The notes under the pieces: model-generated
Told to the model about the DNA's origin: nothing
What the model saw: the letters and a program-made list of their open reading frames with translations, nothing else
The model's database searches: none
Position numbers and translations under genes: made by a program
From: Arthrobacter sp. KBS0702
GTDB lineage: Bacteria > Actinomycetota > Actinomycetes > Actinomycetales > Micrococcaceae
DNA: 64,000 bases
Direction: 5' to 3'
Assembly (NCBI RefSeq): GCF_005937985.2
Contig: NZ_CP042172.1
Coordinates: 868,001-932,000, forward strand
Shown: piece after piece, positions 62,118-64,000 of the stretch
How positions within the stretch are numbered: the first letter of the stretch is position 1
Layout of the letters: each line of letters begins with the position of its first letter

Positions 62118-63275
62118 ATGACTACAGACAATATGACCAGCCACGGCTCACCCGAGGGCGATGCAGCGGACTCCCCGCTGGACCGCTTTATCGCGGTGAT
62201 TCCTGCCGGCGGAGTCGGCACCCGGCTCTGGCCGCTGTCCCGGGCCGCTGCCCCGAAGTTCCTGCACGACCTCACCGGGTCCGGCAGCACCCTGCTGCGC
62301 GCCACCTATGACCGGCTGGAACCCCTCGCCGGCAGCCGCGTGTTGGTCGTCACCGGAACCGCACACCGCGAGGCCGTGTGCCGCCAGCTGCCCGAGGTGT
62401 CCGAGGCGGACCTGGTCCTGGAGAGCGAGCCCAAGGATTCCGGGGCGGCCATCGGGCTCGCCGCCGCCATCCTGTACGAGCGCGACCCGGACACCATCAT
62501 GGGGTCCTTCGCCGCGGACCAGGTCATCAGCCCTGACGAACTGTTCCAGGACGCCGTCCGCGAGGCGATCCACACCGCGGCCGCCGGCAAGATCGTGACG
62601 ATCGGCATCAAGCCCACCCACCCCTCCACCGGGTTCGGCTACATCCGCGCCGGCGACAAGCTGAGTGTGGCAGGTGCCCCGAGCGCCCACACGGTCGTCG
62701 AGTTCGTCGAGAAGCCCAGCGAGGAAGTCGCCCAGCAGTACCTGGACAGCGGCGAGTACGTCTGGAACGCCGGCATGTTCGTCGCGCCGGTCTCGCTTAT
62801 GCTCAAGCACCTGGAAGCCAACCAGCCGGAGCTGTTCGCGGGCCTGCAGGAAATCGCCAAGGCCTGGGACACCCCGCTGCGCGACGAGGTCACCTCCCGC
62901 GTCTGGCCCACGCTGCCCAAGATCGCCATCGACTACGCGGTCGCCGAGCCGGCCGCCGCGGCCGGGGACGTCGCCGTCGTGCCCGGCACCTTCCGCTGGG
63001 ACGACGTCGGAGACTTCGCCTCCGTGGGCCGCCTCAACAGCGCCAAGGAAGTCGACGACGTCACCGTGATCGGCGCGGGCGCCCGCGTCTTCACCGAAAA
63101 CGCCAGCGGTGTGGTGGTCACCGACACCAAGCGCGTGATCGCACTGATCGGCATCAAAGACGTCGTGATCGTGGATACCCCGGATGCGCTGCTCGTCACC
63201 ACAAAGGCGAACTCCCAGCGGGTCAAGGCCGCGGTGGACGCGCTCAAGGCCAGCGGCGACACGGACGTGCTCTAG
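62118..63275 (+). CDS. manC: Mannose-1-phosphate guanylyltransferase (ManC)
   Basis: A 385-residue nucleotidyltransferase making GDP-mannose from mannose-1-phosphate and GTP. The N-terminal Rossmann-like domain has the pyrophosphorylase signature VIPAGGVGTRLWPLSR with the catalytic arginine, then SFAADQVI, VTIGIKPTHPSTGFGYI and FVEKPSEEVAQQYL with YVWNAGMFV. The beta-helix-like C-terminal part ends in VVVTDTKRVIALIG and VIVDTPDALLV. It lacks the C-terminal isomerase domain of bifunctional ManC/AlgA. ATG at 62118, although a GTG is adjacent at 62115. It diverges from sdhC. The product may supply the GT4 glycosyltransferase in this window and cell-envelope mannans. Confidence 0.95.
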   Translation: MTTDNMTSHGSPEGDAADSPLDRFIAVIPAGGVGTRLWPLSRAAAPKFLHDLTGSGSTLLRATYDRLEPLAGSRVLVVTGTAHREAVCRQLPEVSEADLVLESEPKDSGAAIGLAAAILYERDPDTIMGSFAADQVISPDELFQDAVREAIHTAAAGKIVTIGIKPTHPSTGFGYIRAGDKLSVAGAPSAHTVVEFVEKPSEEVAQQYLDSGEYVWNAGMFVAPVSLMLKHLEANQPELFAGLQEIAKAWDTPLRDEVTSRVWPTLPKIAIDYAVAEPAAAAGDVAVVPGTFRWDDVGDFASVGRLNSAKEVDDVTVIGAGARVFTENASGVVVTDTKRVIALIGIKDVVIVDTPDALLVTTKANSQRVKAAVDALKASGDTDVL

Positions 63276-63421
63276 TCCCCTCCTGCTCTAGTCCCCCTCC
63301 GGGGGGCTGGCGTCGGCGCCGGGGCGCTAGCCGTACTGAGCCGCGACCGCGGCGCTGTCCGGGAACCGTAACGCGCCGTCGGCGATGCCGCTATTTTTTG
63401 GACTCTCGCTACAGTGATTGT

Positions 63422-64000
63422 GTGCGCAATTACACTACTGAAGCTGAGCCAACCACCCTGGTGGGGCCGTGGCTGGAGCCACTCCTGCCGGAGCTGACCG
63501 CCTTCCGCCGCGACCTGCATGCGCACCCGGAGCTTTCTTTCAAGGAGTTCCGCACCACCGACCAGCTCGCCAAGCGGCTCGAGGCTGCCGGGCTCAAGCC
63601 CCGCCGGCTCGAGGGCACCGGGCTGACGGTCGACGTCGGCGAGGGCCCGATTGCGACGGCGTTGCGCGGCGACATTGACGCGCTGCCCATTATCGAAGAG
63701 ACCGGGCTGCCGTTCGCGTCCAAGAACCACGGGGTGACGCATGCGTGCGGCCACGACGTCCACACCACCACGATGCTGGGCATCGCCCTGGTCCTGCAGC
63801 AGATGCATGAGTCGTCGCCGCTGGGCGGCACGGTGCGCATCATTTTCCAGCCGGCCGAGGAGACCATGCCCGGCGGCGCGCACGCGTGCATCGAACAAGG
63901 CGTGCTGGAGGGGGTGCCCAGGATCCTGGCGCTGCACTGCGACCCCCGGATCGAAGTGGGCAAGATCGGCACCCGGATCGGCGCCATCACCTCGGCGTCG
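63422..64000 (+). CDS. M20-family amidohydrolase, N-terminal part (cut by window edge)
   Basis: 193 codons are visible with no stop before the window ends. The start is MRNYTTEAEPTTLVGPWLEP, followed by FRRDLHAHPELSFKEFRT, RGDIDALPIIEETGLPF, the metal-binding HACGHDVHTTTMLG and IIFQPAEETMPGGA, all diagnostic of M20D amidohydrolases (hippurate/indole-acetyl-amino-acid hydrolase type), which hydrolyse N-acyl amino acids. The full length is expected near 400. The GTG start has no ribosome site; TACAGT at 63410-63415 seven bases before it could be a -10 producing a leaderless message, which is common in actinobacteria. That last point is inference. Confidence 0.9.
   Translation, partial: MRNYTTEAEPTTLVGPWLEPLLPELTAFRRDLHAHPELSFKEFRTTDQLAKRLEAAGLKPRRLEGTGLTVDVGEGPIATALRGDIDALPIIEETGLPFASKNHGVTHACGHDVHTTTMLGIALVLQQMHESSPLGGTVRIIFQPAEETMPGGAHACIEQGVLEGVPRILALHCDPRIEVGKIGTRIGAITSAS

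Overview
The window is a 64 kb stretch of a high-GC actinobacterial chromosome, most likely from the Micrococcaceae (Arthrobacter/Pseudarthrobacter type). This rests on the rRNA sequences (16S with an actinobacterial leader, a 16S-23S spacer without tRNAs, 23S of about 3.1 kb), monomeric isocitrate dehydrogenase, PerM next to purN, frequent GTG/TTG starts and strong G/C third-position bias. It reads as core chromosome with some lineage-specific inserts. I see no phage, insertion sequence, CRISPR array or tRNA gene.

Layout. 1-3.9 kb: a minus-strand module that reads as tartrate or related dicarboxylate catabolism: LysR regulator, tartrate/D-malate-type dehydrogenase, dicarboxylate symporter, and the first 20 codons of a glycerate kinase running off the left edge. 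A near-identical palindrome precedes both the regulator and the dehydrogenase. 4.0-10.0 kb: a complete rRNA operon (two promoters, boxA-like leader, 16S, 23S, 5S, terminator). 10.1-19.9 kb: an SDR oxidoreductase, three tandem paralogous PAS-GGDEF-EAL proteins, UDP-glucose dehydrogenase and a family 4 glycosyltransferase. 20-24.4 kb: a flotillin/NfeD-like pair, small membrane proteins and PerM. 24.4-29.5 kb: purN and purH, separated by a secreted collagen-like protein and an MFS transporter. 29.5-30 kb: an intergenic cluster of hairpin repeats. 30-36 kb: secreted serine protease, isocitrate dehydrogenase, SRPBCC protein, and a Ser/Thr kinase overlapping a lipoprotein gene.

36.3-37.9 kb holds a Pro/Ala-rich secreted protein gene broken by two frameshifts. 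38-44.8 kb is a sugar ABC transporter operon (mmsA-mmsB-chvE type) with its ROK regulator, sharing a 33-bp operator-like sequence, plus a Gfo/Idh oxidoreductase. 44.8-49.8 kb is a one-carbon cluster: purU diverging from glyA-folD, with a ZTP (pfl) riboswitch and intrinsic terminator ahead of glyA. 49.9-58.2 kb carries an ABC-2 exporter, a VOC protein, exonuclease III, trpS, a 2H phosphoesterase, a YihY/BrkB membrane protein and a hydrolase. 58.2-64 kb holds sdhCDAB with a palindrome over its predicted -10, manC, and the start of an M20 amidohydrolase cut by the right edge.

Working together: PurN, PurH, GlyA, FolD and PurU all handle folate one-carbon units, and the ZTP riboswitch links glyA-folD to the AICAR/ZTP pool that builds up when PurH lacks 10-formyl-THF. 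Icd and Sdh supply TCA flux. ManC, Ugd and the GT4 enzyme make and use nucleotide sugars, with c-di-GMP enzymes beside the latter two. Nothing here is clearly a wholly new system. The items most worth following are the modular GGDEF-EAL triplet, the hairpin-repeat cluster at 29.5-29.85 kb, the paired operators, and the collagen-like gene.
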